Notes under the pieces: generated by a model
The model's database searches: none
What the model saw: only the letters and a program-made list of their open reading frames with translations
Told to the model about the DNA's origin: nothing
Shown: in pieces, positions 7,289-17,300 of the stretch
Layout of the letters: each line of letters begins with the position of its first letter
How positions within the stretch are numbered: position 1 is the first letter of the stretch
DNA from: Actinobacillus vicugnae
Lineage (GTDB): Bacteria; Pseudomonadota; Gammaproteobacteria; Enterobacterales; Pasteurellaceae
Direction of reading: 5' to 3'
DNA length: 64,000 nt
NCBI RefSeq assembly: GCF_901687125.1
Contig: NZ_CABFJY010000049.1
Location: 35,426 to 99,425 of the forward strand
Made by a program: the position numbers and the translations under genes

Positions 7289-8803
7289 ATGTTTGGATTT
7301 GATCCTACCACAACCACATTCCTGATTTATATCATCGGAATGATCTTAATCGGCTTTATCGCCTATCGTGTTACTAACAACCTTTCAGACTACATTTTAG
7401 GTGGACGTCGTTTAGGTAGCTTTGTTACCGCATTATCGGCAGGGGCATCGGATATGTCAGCTTGGTTGCTGATGGGCTTACCAGGTGCTATTTATGCAGG
7501 CGGTTTAATTGAAGTCTGGTTAGCTGTTGGTTTAACCATCGGTGCATATTTAAACTGGAAGCTTGTCGCAGGTCGCTTACGTTCTCACACAGAACACAGT
7601 GGCGACGCACTTACCTTACCCGAATACTTTCACAATCGCTTTGGTGATAAAACCAAATTAATCAAAATCCTTTCGGCAATTATTTTTCTACTCTTCTTCG
7701 CCGTTTACTGTGCTTCAGGTGTAGTCGCTGGTGCTCGAGTTTTTGAGAACCTATTTGGCGTACCTTATGCTAATGCAATTTGGTATGGTGCTGTGGCAAC
7801 TATTCTTTATACCTTTATTGGTGGTTTCTTAGCGGTAAGTTGGACTGATACCATTCAAGCTTCGTTAATGTTATTTGCATTGATTCTCACCCCTGTATTT
7901 GTTGTATTAAACGTAGGTGGAATCGAAGCTATGCAAGAAAGCATCACACTTGCAGAAATTGCAGCAAATAAAAACTACAACGATATGTTTACTGGCACAA
8001 CGATATTAGGCGTACTCAGCTTATTAGCATGGGGATTAGGTTATTTTGGTCAGCCACATATTGTGGTACGTTTTATGGCGGCAGAAAGTGTCAAATCACT
8101 GGAAAATGCTCGCCGTATCAGTATGACTTGGATGGTAATTTGCCTTGTTGGTGCAATTGGTATTGGCTACTTTGGTATGGCATATTTCTTTAAATTCCCA
8201 GAAAATGCTCAAGTCGTAAACCAAAACAATGAACAGATTTTTATTGAATTAGCCAAACTGTTGTTTAACCCTTGGATTGCAGGCATTTTACTCTCAGCGA
8301 TTTTAGCAGCGGTAATGAGTACTCTTTCTGCGCAACTTTTAATTTGTTCAAGTGCCATCACCGAAGACTTATATAAAGGAATCTTACGTCCATCAGCAAC
8401 TGACAAAGAATTAGTTTGGCTTGGCCGTATGATGGTACTTGCTGTCGCTGCACTTGCCATCTATATCGCACAAGATCCAAATAGCCAAGTATTTGCGCTG
8501 GTAAAAGACGCTTGGGCAGGCTTTGGCTCAGCATTCGGCCCTGTGGTGTTATTATCTCTTTTCTGGAAACGCATGAACGGCTTTGGTGCTATTACAGGCA
8601 TGCTTACAGGTGCATTAGTTGTGTATTTCTGGAAAGACATCACCACAGCGCTTTCACTCCCAGAAATGTATTCAATGATTCCTGGCTTTATGAGTGCAAT
8701 GTGCGCGATTGTGATTGTGTCTCTGCTCACTCCCGCACCAAATAAAGAAATTATCGAAACCTTCGACAAAGCGAATAAATCTTACTTAGAAGAAGTGAAA
8801 TAA
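7289..8803 (+). CDS. putP: Sodium/proline symporter
   Basis: Inner-membrane transporter of the sodium-solute symporter family that imports L-proline with Na+. 504 residues with about 13 hydrophobic segments. Key sodium-site residues Asp55 and Ser57 of E. coli PutP are kept in SAGASDMSAW (50-59), although position 58 is Ala where E. coli has Gly. An AAGAGGAA site precedes the ATG. A strong terminator follows, so putP and putA are probably separate units working in one pathway: uptake, then oxidation. Confidence 0.95.
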   Translation: MFGFDPTTTTFLIYIIGMILIGFIAYRVTNNLSDYILGGRRLGSFVTALSAGASDMSAWLLMGLPGAIYAGGLIEVWLAVGLTIGAYLNWKLVAGRLRSHTEHSGDALTLPEYFHNRFGDKTKLIKILSAIIFLLFFAVYCASGVVAGARVFENLFGVPYANAIWYGAVATILYTFIGGFLAVSWTDTIQASLMLFALILTPVFVVLNVGGIEAMQESITLAEIAANKNYNDMFTGTTILGVLSLLAWGLGYFGQPHIVVRFMAAESVKSLENARRISMTWMVICLVGAIGIGYFGMAYFFKFPENAQVVNQNNEQIFIELAKLLFNPWIAGILLSAILAAVMSTLSAQLLICSSAITEDLYKGILRPSATDKELVWLGRMMVLAVAALAIYIAQDPNSQVFALVKDAWAGFGSAFGPVVLLSLFWKRMNGFGAITGMLTGALVVYFWKDITTALSLPEMYSMIPGFMSAMCAIVIVSLLTPAPNKEIIETFDKANKSYLEEVK

Positions 8804-8806
8804 ACG

Positions 8807-8843
8807 AAAAGCGATTTGCTGTGTGACAGCAAGTCGCTTTTTT
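8807..8843 (+). terminator. Terminator after putP
   Basis: AAAGCGATTTGCTG pairs with CAGCAAGTCGCTTT (one G-U pair), 4-nt loop, then a T-run. Confidence 0.85.
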
Positions 8844-8925
8844 GTTTGTGGGTCACGCCATATGTAAAAAATTCTAAAAAAATGACCGCTTGTAACTCAA
8901 GCACACAACATACGAGGAGCTTCTT

Positions 8926-11900
8926 ATGCAACAATATCATCTTCTACCAGCAACTACTCTCCGACCCGAACTCAGCCAACATTATCGTATTGATGAAACT
9001 GAGCTAGTTCAAAAACTATTAGTTGAAGCTAATACCGATGAGTATCAAACCAATATCAAAGCGCTTACCCGTAAGCTTGTTGAAAAAGTCCGAGCCAACC
9101 GCCAAAAAGCCAGTGGTGTTGATGCATTAATGCATGAGTTTTCGCTTTCCAGCCAAGAAGGTATCGCATTGATGTGCTTAGCTGAAGCGCTCCTTCGTAT
9201 TCCTGATCAAGATACTCGCGATAAATTAATCAAAGACAAAATCACAAAAGGTAATTGGAAATCACATATCGGTAAAAGCCCGTCACTTTTTGTCAATGCT
9301 TCCGCTTGGGGGCTTGTGTTTACAAGAAAAGTGCTCTCACTTTCTGATGACTCACTTTCAAATAGTTTAACTCAGCTGATTAATAAGAGCGGAGAGCCGA
9401 TTATCCGTAAAGGTATGGATTTTGCTATGCGCTTACTCGGCAAACAATTCGTTACGGGTGAAACCATTCAAGTGGCACTCAAAAATAGTGAAGAGCGTTT
9501 TCAAAAAGGCTTTCGCTTTACTTACGACATGCTAGGTGAGTCAGCATTTACTGAACAAGATGCGAAACGCTATTACCAAGACTACGTCAGTTCAGTACAC
9601 GCAGTCGGGGCAGTTTCAAAAGGATTAGGGGTTTATCAAGCTTCTGGGATTTCCGTAAAACTTTCGGCGATTCACCCTCGTTATTCATTAGCGCAACACG
9701 CACGAGTTATGCAAGAACTCTACCCTCGCTTACGCGATTTGTGTTTACTAGCTAAACGTTATGATATTGGGATTAATATTGATGCTGAAGAAGCCGACCG
9801 CTTAGAAATTTCACTCGATCTCATCGACCGTTTATTATCTGAGCCAGAACTAGCAGGCTTTGATGGCATTGGCTTTGTGGTGCAAGCCTATCAAAAACGT
9901 TGTTTATCTGTGATTGATTATCTCATTCAAAAAGCTCACGAAAAACAACGAAAATTAATGATTCGTTTAGTAAAAGGTGCTTATTGGGATGCCGAAATTA
10001 AACGTTCTCAAACCGATTCCACTGGCTACCCTGTATTTTCCCGCAAAGTACATACCGACTTAAATTACATTGCCTGCGCGAAAAAATTACTGGCAGCACA
10101 AGATGTGATTTATCCACAATTTGCCACCCACAATGCCCAAACACTTGCCACTATTTACCATTTGGCAAAAGGTAAAAAATTTGAATTCCAATGTTTACAT
10201 GGCATGGGCGAAACCCTCTATGATCAAGTTGTCGGCAAGCAAAACTTAGATGTGCAATGCCGTATCTATGCTCCTGTTGGCTCTTACCAAACACTATTAG
10301 CTTATTTAGTGCGTCGCTTATTAGAAAATGGCTCTAATAGCTCATTTGTAAATCAGTTAGTAGATGAGCAAGTCAGCGTAGAAAGACTGGCAGAAGATCC
10401 TGTTGTAAAAGCAGCACAAACGGCTGGTTCAATGCACCCTAAAATCCCACTACCTCGAAATTTATTTAGCGATCGCCTTAATTCTAAAGGCTACGATCTC
10501 AGCGATACAGTTCAACTTGAAAACTTACAAACACAGCTTAACCAGCTAGCCAAAGTGCAATACAAAGCCTATCCATTATTAGCTGATAGTTTTTATGAAG
10601 GTAGCTTAAGCAAAGCGGTTTTCAATCCTGCACTGAATACCCAACAAGTGGGTGAGGTGGTGTATGCCAACACGGCCGATGTAACAAAAGCATTTGCAAT
10701 TGCCGAGCAAAATCAGACCGCTTGGCAAGCAACGCCTCCTCAACAACGAGCCGCCATTTTAGACAATATTGCCGAGTTACTTGAAAGCAATATGCCAACC
10801 TTATTCGATCTCGCTGTGCGAGAAGCAGGGAAACCCCTAAATAATGCGATTGCAGAAGTGAGAGAAGCGGTCGATTTTTGCCGTTATTATGCAAATGAGG
10901 TGAAACGTAATCCTGATGCTTATCAAAAACCAAGAGGCATTATTGTTGCAATCAGCCCATGGAACTTCCCACTTGCTATTTTTACTGGTGAAGTAGTTTC
11001 TGCATTAGTGGCGGGGAATGTTGTGCTGGCAAAACCAGCAGAGCAAACCTCATTAATGGCGCATTATGCGGTGGAGCTATTCTATCAAGCAGGCGTGCCC
11101 AAAGGCGCTCTACAATGCTTACCAGGTAGTGGTGCTGAAATCGGTAATCAGCTCACTGCCGATCCTCGTGTGGCAGGTGTAATTTTTACAGGATCCACCG
11201 AAACCGCTAAAACCATCAATCGCAATTTGCAAAAACAAGACAAAATCGTACCGCTTATTGCTGAAACAGGCGGACAAAATGCACTGATTATGGATAGCTC
11301 TGCTCTAGGCGAACAAGTGGTAGCAGACGTTCTCAATTCTGCTTTTGATTCCGCAGGTCAACGCTGTTCAGCGTTGCGTGTGTTGTATCTGCAAGAAGAT
11401 GTTGCGGATCATATTTTAGCGATGCTAAAAGGCGCAATGGCCGAACTCCATGTTGGCAGACCACAAGCACTCAATACCGATATTGGGCCTGTGATCGACC
11501 GCACCGCACAAAGTCGTTTGCTCAGCCATATCAAAAAAATGAAGCAAGTCGCCAAAAGCTATTACCAAGTACCGATAGCACCAGAAGTAGAACAAAACGG
11601 GATCTTTGTCGCACCAAGCTTGTTTGAAATTGATCATATTTCACAGATTGAACACGAGGTATTTGGTCCAATCCTGCATGTTATTCGCTTTAAAGCTAAC
11701 CAATTTGAACAAGTGATCCACGACATAAATTCAACAGGCTTTGGCTTAACCAGCGGTTTGCATAGCCGTATTGATAACACCATTTATCAATGGATAGATA
11801 AAGTGCAAGCGGGCAATTTATATGTGAATCGTAATACCGTTGGTGCTGTGGTTGGCGTACAACCTTTCGGCGGCATGGGGCTTTCAGGCACGGGGCCAAA

Positions 11901-12516
11901 AGCAGGTGGCCCGCTTTATTTACAACGTTTGGTCAATAGCGAAGCATGGTATCTGCCCGATTTAGACGGCGGAATAACCATTGGAACAGACAATCTTGCT
12001 CAAGCTATCCGCCAAGCACTTTCAGTGGAACAACACGCTGAAGCGCTAGCACTTTTGCAAAATTTAGCGCAAAAATCACCGCTTGCAAAAGTATTCAAAA
12101 TGCAAGGAATCACGGGAGAAAACAACGAGTTACGCCTTGAAGCACGTCAGCTTATCGCGATAAGCAACGGCTCACTTTTCGAGCAAGTCAAAGCGCTGAT
12201 TGCGATTGCCATGTGCGGAAGCAAAGCTGTAGTGAAACAAGATTCACCACTGGCTGAACACGCCCACCAATTTGCGGAATATGTAGTGGTAACCGATGAT
12301 TTCAATCAATTCGCCAAATTAAGTGTCATGATAGTGCTTGAACCACTTTCTTGCACAGAGCGACAACATTATGCCGAACGTAATGGCGCTATTCTAACCT
12401 ATATTGAAAACCTTAATTTGGCACTTTCACTATTGCCATTAATGCATGAAAAATCCATCAGTATCAATACCGCAGCAGCAGGGGGCAATGCAACCCTAAT
12501 GAGTGAAATGGATTAA
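8926..12516 (+). CDS. putA: Bifunctional proline dehydrogenase / P5C dehydrogenase without DNA-binding domain
   Basis: Oxidises proline to glutamate in two steps, with electrons passing to FAD/quinone and NAD+. 1,196 residues versus 1,320 in E. coli. It starts near the equivalent of E. coli residue 80: the ribbon-helix-helix repressor domain (first ~50 residues) is absent and the start has a good GAGGAG site, so this is a natural form. The proline dehydrogenase barrel covers about 180-480 (including 'GINIDAEEADRLEISLDLI' and 'IRLVKGAYWD'). The aldehyde dehydrogenase domain spans about 560-1040 with Glu780 (AETGGQ) and catalytic Cys814 (GQRCSA). A C-terminal ALDH-superfamily-like domain ends in the conserved 'SINTAAAGGNATLM'. 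It cannot autorepress the put genes. Confidence 0.96.
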   Translation: MQQYHLLPATTLRPELSQHYRIDETELVQKLLVEANTDEYQTNIKALTRKLVEKVRANRQKASGVDALMHEFSLSSQEGIALMCLAEALLRIPDQDTRDKLIKDKITKGNWKSHIGKSPSLFVNASAWGLVFTRKVLSLSDDSLSNSLTQLINKSGEPIIRKGMDFAMRLLGKQFVTGETIQVALKNSEERFQKGFRFTYDMLGESAFTEQDAKRYYQDYVSSVHAVGAVSKGLGVYQASGISVKLSAIHPRYSLAQHARVMQELYPRLRDLCLLAKRYDIGINIDAEEADRLEISLDLIDRLLSEPELAGFDGIGFVVQAYQKRCLSVIDYLIQKAHEKQRKLMIRLVKGAYWDAEIKRSQTDSTGYPVFSRKVHTDLNYIACAKKLLAAQDVIYPQFATHNAQTLATIYHLAKGKKFEFQCLHGMGETLYDQVVGKQNLDVQCRIYAPVGSYQTLLAYLVRRLLENGSNSSFVNQLVDEQVSVERLAEDPVVKAAQTAGSMHPKIPLPRNLFSDRLNSKGYDLSDTVQLENLQTQLNQLAKVQYKAYPLLADSFYEGSLSKAVFNPALNTQQVGEVVYANTADVTKAFAIAEQNQTAWQATPPQQRAAILDNIAELLESNMPTLFDLAVREAGKPLNNAIAEVREAVDFCRYYANEVKRNPDAYQKPRGIIVAISPWNFPLAIFTGEVVSALVAGNVVLAKPAEQTSLMAHYAVELFYQAGVPKGALQCLPGSGAEIGNQLTADPRVAGVIFTGSTETAKTINRNLQKQDKIVPLIAETGGQNALIMDSSALGEQVVADVLNSAFDSAGQRCSALRVLYLQEDVADHILAMLKGAMAELHVGRPQALNTDIGPVIDRTAQSRLLSHIKKMKQVAKSYYQVPIAPEVEQNGIFVAPSLFEIDHISQIEHEVFGPILHVIRFKANQFEQVIHDINSTGFGLTSGLHSRIDNTIYQWIDKVQAGNLYVNRNTVGAVVGVQPFGGMGLSGTGPKAGGPLYLQRLVNSEAWYLPDLDGGITIGTDNLAQAIRQALSVEQHAEALALLQNLAQKSPLAKVFKMQGITGENNELRLEARQLIAISNGSLFEQVKALIAIAMCGSKAVVKQDSPLAEHAHQFAEYVVVTDDFNQFAKLSVMIVLEPLSCTERQHYAERNGAILTYIENLNLALSLLPLMHEKSISINTAAAGGNATLMSEMD

Positions 12517-12534
12517 TCTTACGCAAATAACTGT

Positions 12535-12562
12535 CCCCTTAGCAAAAACTAAGGGGATTTTT
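12535..12562 (+). terminator. Terminator after putA
   Basis: CCCCTTAG / CTAAGGGG 8-bp stem with a CAAAAA loop, followed by ATTTTT. Confidence 0.88.
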
Positions 12563-12595
12563 ACTTTCTGTTTAGCAACTCATCGGCTTTTCCGC

Positions 12596-12624
12596 TATAA
12601 TGCGCGCGCTACCCCGAGAGGTAG
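12596..12624 (+). promoter_or_regulatory. uraA promoter -10 and short leader hairpin
   Basis: TATAAT at 12596-12601, then CTACC/GGTAG forming a small hairpin at 12609-12624 near the predicted 5' end of the message, about 40 bp before the uraA ATG. The -35 box is unclear (TTTAGC at 12571 would give 19-bp spacing). Confidence 0.5.
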
Positions 12625-12664
12625 TGTTTACGTATGTTAATTCAAACCGAGAGTTGAAACAAAA

Positions 12665-13888
12665 ATGACAAATCAAACTATCAGCACACCAAAACAGGTG
12701 TTTGTTGGCTTACAAATGCTATTTGTAGCATTTGGCGCCTTAGTCTTAATGCCGTTAATTACAGGTTTAGATCCAAATACAGCGCTACTTACCGCTGGCA
12801 TCGGCACCCTACTTTTCCAACTTTGTACCAAAGGACAAGTTCCTATCTTTCTCGCTTCTTCTTTTGCTTTTATCGCACCGATTCAATATGGCGTACAACA
12901 ATGGGGCATTCCAAGCACAATGGGCGGTTTAGTCTTCACTGGCTTCGTCTATTTTGCATTAAGTGCATTGGTAAAATGGAAAGGTGCAAATATTCTTGAA
13001 AAACTGTTCCCACCTGTGGTGGTTGGCCCTGTTATCATTATTATCGGCTTAGGGCTTGCACCAACAGCAGTGGATATGGCACTTGGCAAAAGCACAACCA
13101 TTGAACCAAATACCGCATTACTCATTTCAATGGCAACCTTAATTACCACGTTAATCGTGGCAGTTTTTGCCAAAGGTTTAATGAAATTAGTACCAATTAT
13201 GTTCGGTATTGTGGTGGGTTATATCCTTTCCCTTGTTTTCGGTATTATAGATTTTAACCCCGTTACCAATGCAGCATGGTTTAGCCTACCCAAATTGACT
13301 ACACCAGAATTTAAATTAGAAGCAATCCTCTACTTATTACCGATTGCACTTGCTCCAGCCGTAGAACATGTTGGTGGCATTATGGCGATCAGTTCTGTAA
13401 CAGGTAAAGATTTTATGAACAAACCAGGTTTACATCGTACTTTATTAGGTGATGGCGTAGCCACTTCTGCCGCTGCATTTTTAGGTGGTCCACCAAACAC
13501 AACTTACGCAGAAGTCACAGGCGCAGTAATGCTAACCAAAAACTTCAATCCTCGCGTAATGACCTTTGCCGCTATTTGGGCAATCGCCATTTCATTCTGT
13601 GGCAAAGTAGGTGCATTTTTACAAACTATCCCTGGTGTCGTAATGGGCGGTATTATGATGTTAGTGTTCGGCTCAATCGCCGCTGTTGGTATGAGCACAC
13701 TTATTCGCGCAAAAGTAGATATGGGCGAAGCACGCAATCTTTGTATCGTATCAGTGGTGATGACCTTCGGTATTGGCGGAATGCTGATCAATGTCGGTGA
13801 ATTCTCACTTAAAGGCATCAGCCTCTGCGCTATTGCTGCCATTTTAATGAATCTCTTATTACCAAAAGAAACTAAAAAAGCCCAATAA
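12665..13888 (+). CDS. uraA: Uracil permease (nucleobase:cation symporter-2)
   Basis: Inner-membrane H+-coupled nucleobase transporter of the NCS2 family; 407 residues, about 14 membrane segments. The two Glu that bind uracil in E. coli UraA (241 and 290) have counterparts at Glu234 (APAVEHVGG) and Glu283 (TTYAEVTGA). The residue I expect to align with His245 is Gly238 here, so substrate preference could be shifted. The family signature 'FLGGPPNTTYAEVTGAV' is intact. No upp gene lies next to it, unlike E. coli. A monocistronic unit with its own promoter and terminator is likely. Confidence 0.85.
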   Translation: MTNQTISTPKQVFVGLQMLFVAFGALVLMPLITGLDPNTALLTAGIGTLLFQLCTKGQVPIFLASSFAFIAPIQYGVQQWGIPSTMGGLVFTGFVYFALSALVKWKGANILEKLFPPVVVGPVIIIIGLGLAPTAVDMALGKSTTIEPNTALLISMATLITTLIVAVFAKGLMKLVPIMFGIVVGYILSLVFGIIDFNPVTNAAWFSLPKLTTPEFKLEAILYLLPIALAPAVEHVGGIMAISSVTGKDFMNKPGLHRTLLGDGVATSAAAFLGGPPNTTYAEVTGAVMLTKNFNPRVMTFAAIWAIAISFCGKVGAFLQTIPGVVMGGIMMLVFGSIAAVGMSTLIRAKVDMGEARNLCIVSVVMTFGIGGMLINVGEFSLKGISLCAIAAILMNLLLPKETKKAQ

Positions 13889-13906
13889 CTCCCACCTTTA
13901 AATAAA

Positions 13907-13970
13907 ACAAGCGGTCAAATTTCGCGAAAATGTTGCAGATTGCAAAAAATTTAGGAAATTTGACCGCTTG
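13907..13970. terminator. Uptake-sequence-pair terminator after uraA
   Basis: ACAAGCGGTCAAATTT (13907-13922) is opposed by AAATTTGACCGCTTG (13956-13970), a stem of about 15 bp. The core is the Actinobacillus-type uptake signal on both arms. Confidence 0.75.
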
Positions 13971-14273
13971 AAACTAAATTTTACCCCTTAGTACCGTTCA
14001 TGTTTTAAAGCGAATATTTAGCCGTTTATAGAAGTTTAGTATCAATTCCATCTCTGCTGCAATAAGTACCAAGCACTATAACTGCCATACCCACTTTTCG
14101 TCTCATGTAATCACTGTCTTTCCAGTTTTCTTCTTTCACTTTTGCTACTTAATAAGCGGTCTCTTTTACTGATAATTCTGCTTCCTATGCTCCTGAGTTT
14201 CTTGCTTTTGGAAGGATCTTAGTAAAAGTATAGAACAAGCGGTCACATTTCACAGTTTTTTGGCAAATCACAA
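13971..14273. other. Intergenic spacer without a recognisable gene
   Basis: About 300 bp between uraA and the adhesin. It contains two further uptake cores (near 14153 and 14231). The minus strand has a short 40-codon open stretch with no start or ribosome site, which I do not call. It may be decayed coding DNA. Confidence 0.5.
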
Positions 14274-14303
14274 GCAAAAAAAATGCGACCCGAAGGTCGC
14301 ATT
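14274..14303 (-). terminator. Terminator of the giant adhesin gene
   Basis: On the minus strand AATGCGACC-TTCG-GGTCGCATT: a 9-bp stem capped by a stable UUCG tetraloop, then eight T. It lies 25 bp after the stop codon. Confidence 0.92.
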
Positions 14304-14327
14304 GATTCATTTAGTTAGGCTAAAGCA

Positions 14328-17300
14328 TTACCATTGGTAACCTACACCCACACCACCAGAGTAGTGACCGGCACTGTTTGCAGTACCATTCACTTTAAGG
14401 ATAAGTTTACCGTTATCACTTGCTCTTGAGTAACCCACTGCTACTGCAGAAGCACCACTATAAGCACCGCCTGCTACAGCAACCATTGATTTACCTGGAA
14501 GCATTACTTGTGGTAATGATGAAGCTGCCGCTGAGTTCGCACCGATACCACGAACACGTTTATCTAATTTAGATACACGGTTGTCGATATTCGCTACGTT
14601 TTGTGCAACGCCTTTTAACTGACGTACATTCACAGCATCGTTGTCCGCTTTACCATCTGCTACGTTATTAATACGTGTTTCAGATTTACCATCTGCGCCT
14701 GCCACTTTGATTGCAGAACCGTATTGGTCTTGAACTGTACTTACTGTTGCAGTGTTACCGTCTTTACCTACAGTTACTGTTTCAAATGTTGGTGTCGCTG
14801 ATGTAGCAATCGCAATATTTGCACCATCTTGAGTAATCTCGATGTTATTGCCAGCTTTCACGCCTACTGTGTCGCCCATCGCCACATTCGATTTCGATGC
14901 GCCAGTTACTTTACCTGTTGATCCTTCAACTGTGCCAGCCTCAATGTTCCAACCTTTCGCAACGGTGTTTTGAACATTCGTTACATTTTGGTTAGTTGCA
15001 TATAATTGGCTACCGTTTACAGCATCCGTACTTGTCGCACTTACCTCACCTGCTTTCACGTTAGTAACTTTATTACCACCGTTATTTAAACCATTGCTGG
15101 TTAAGTTCACAAGTGAATCTGCGAAGCTTACGCCATTTTCTGACACTTTCGTACCACCAGCTGTTAAGCTACCGTCTTTGCCTAAATCAACATCCTTGTT
15201 TAAGCTTACTGTGAGTGAACCATTAGTCACGTTTGTTTTCACATTGCCGTCACCTTTCACTTGGATTGTTTGACCAAGACTTTGTTTCACTTCAGTGCCA
15301 TTGTCATCCGCTAAACCGAAGCCACCGCCTTTCGTTGCGTCAGTCACGCCTGAAATAGCTGTTTGAAGGTCACCGATATTAGCAGCATTTGTCAATGTAT
15401 CGCCTTTAGCATCTTTAAGCTCAATACCACCTAAACCACTTGATACGTTCGTGATTTGTTTGTTACCTGCGCTGATGCCTGTTTCAGCAGAAATCGTTAC
15501 ATTACCTGCTGTTAAACCGTCTTTAGTTAATGATACTTTATCACCAACTTTCACACCGTCATTGTTCATCACAGTGTCGCCAGCTTTAATGCTACCGTCT
15601 TTACCTAAGTCGACATCTTTCGCTAAGCCTACAGTTACGTTTGTACCATCGTTATTAATTTCGATGTTGTTACCGTTTGCAAAGTTTACTGTGTCACCTG
15701 GTTTAACGTTGGTTGAAGCATTGCCATTAGTTTGGATATTCCAACCTTTATTAGCCACTTCGCTTACTGCATATAATTGGCTACCGTTTACTGCATCTGT
15801 ACTTGTTGCAGATACGTCACCTGCAGCTACGTTAACAACTTTGTTACCGCCGTTGTCCAAGCCTTTATCAGTTAAGCTTACTGTATTGCCAGTATTTGGC
15901 GTAATTGTTACACCATTACCGCCAATAGTTGTATTGCTGTTAGCTGATGTAAATGTTGCGTCCGTTAAATCTTTTAACGATTTCGCCATCTTGATGATGA
16001 GATCACCATTTACATTATCAACACGTAAGTTGTTAGCTGTCGTGTCTGCTGATGTGCTTAAGTTACCTTTAATTGCTAAAGTTTCGTTTAGTTTCTTATT
16101 GATTACTTTGCCATCATTACCTACGAAAGTTAAACCATCGTTAAGTGTTGCAACTTCTTCTTTCTCACCGTTTGGTTTTTCGTAAACGATACGCGTTTTG
16201 CTTTCGCCATCTTTACCATCGTTACCAGCAATACTTTTAGCACCTTGCGCTACAGTAATTGTGCCGTTAGAACCATCTTTACCGTTGATACCGATTGTGC
16301 CGTTTGCACCATCTAAACCAACGCCAGTTTTACCGTCTTTACCGTTTACTGCAATTGCGCCGTTACCATCTTTGCCGTTGATTGATACTGCATCTTGACC
16401 ATTTTCGCCTTTAATGCTGATACCATCTTTACCATTGATAGAAACGCTATCTTTACCGTTTTCACCTTTAACAGTAATCACGCCAGGTTCTTTATCGTTA
16501 CCTACTGTTACGTTGCTAGTTAAGCCGATTTGAAGTGCTTTCTTACCGTCTTTCTCAACAACTTCAGTTTTCACGCTACCGTCACCTAGAACAGTCACAG
16601 TTTTGCCTAAATCCGCTTTAACGTCTTTGCCATTTTCATCTGTTAAACCGAAACCACCTGTTGTTGCGTTGGTTAAGTTGTTCACAGAATCTTTTAAGTC
16701 ACCTACGTTTACTGCGTTATTTAGTACATCACCAGTTGCATTTACAAGGTCAACTTTAGTCTTGCCATCACGTTCTACTAAGCCGCTTGAAACGTTAGTA
16801 ATTTGGTTATTACCATTGTTTAAGCCCTTATCAGTTAAGCTTACTGTATTGCCAGTATTTGGCGTAATTGTTACACCATTACCGCCAATAGTTGTGTTGC
16901 TGTTAGCTGATGTAAATGTTGCGTTCGTTAAATCCGTTAACGATTTCGCCATCTTGATGATGAGCGCACCATCTACGTTATCAACACGTAAGTTCTTATC
17001 AGTAACGTCTGCTGCTGCGTCTAAGTTACCTTTAATAGTTAACGTTTGGTTAAGTTTCTTAGCAATTGGGTTACCTGTATCACCTACAAAGCTTAGACCA
17101 TCATTTAAGGTAGATACATTGTGTTTAGTACCATTTGCATCTGTATAAACGATACGTGTCATACCGTCTTTACCATTTGCACCATCAGTACCATCAACAC
17201 CCACTGGACCTTTTTCCACAGTAATTGTGCCGTTAGAACCATCTTTACCGTTGATACCGATTGTGCCGTTTGCACCATCTAAACCAACGCCAGTTTTACC

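Noticed and set aside
13971..14273. Short minus-strand open stretch before the adhesin terminator
   Set aside because: About 40 codons, no start codon with a ribosome site and no recognisable motif; treated as spacer.
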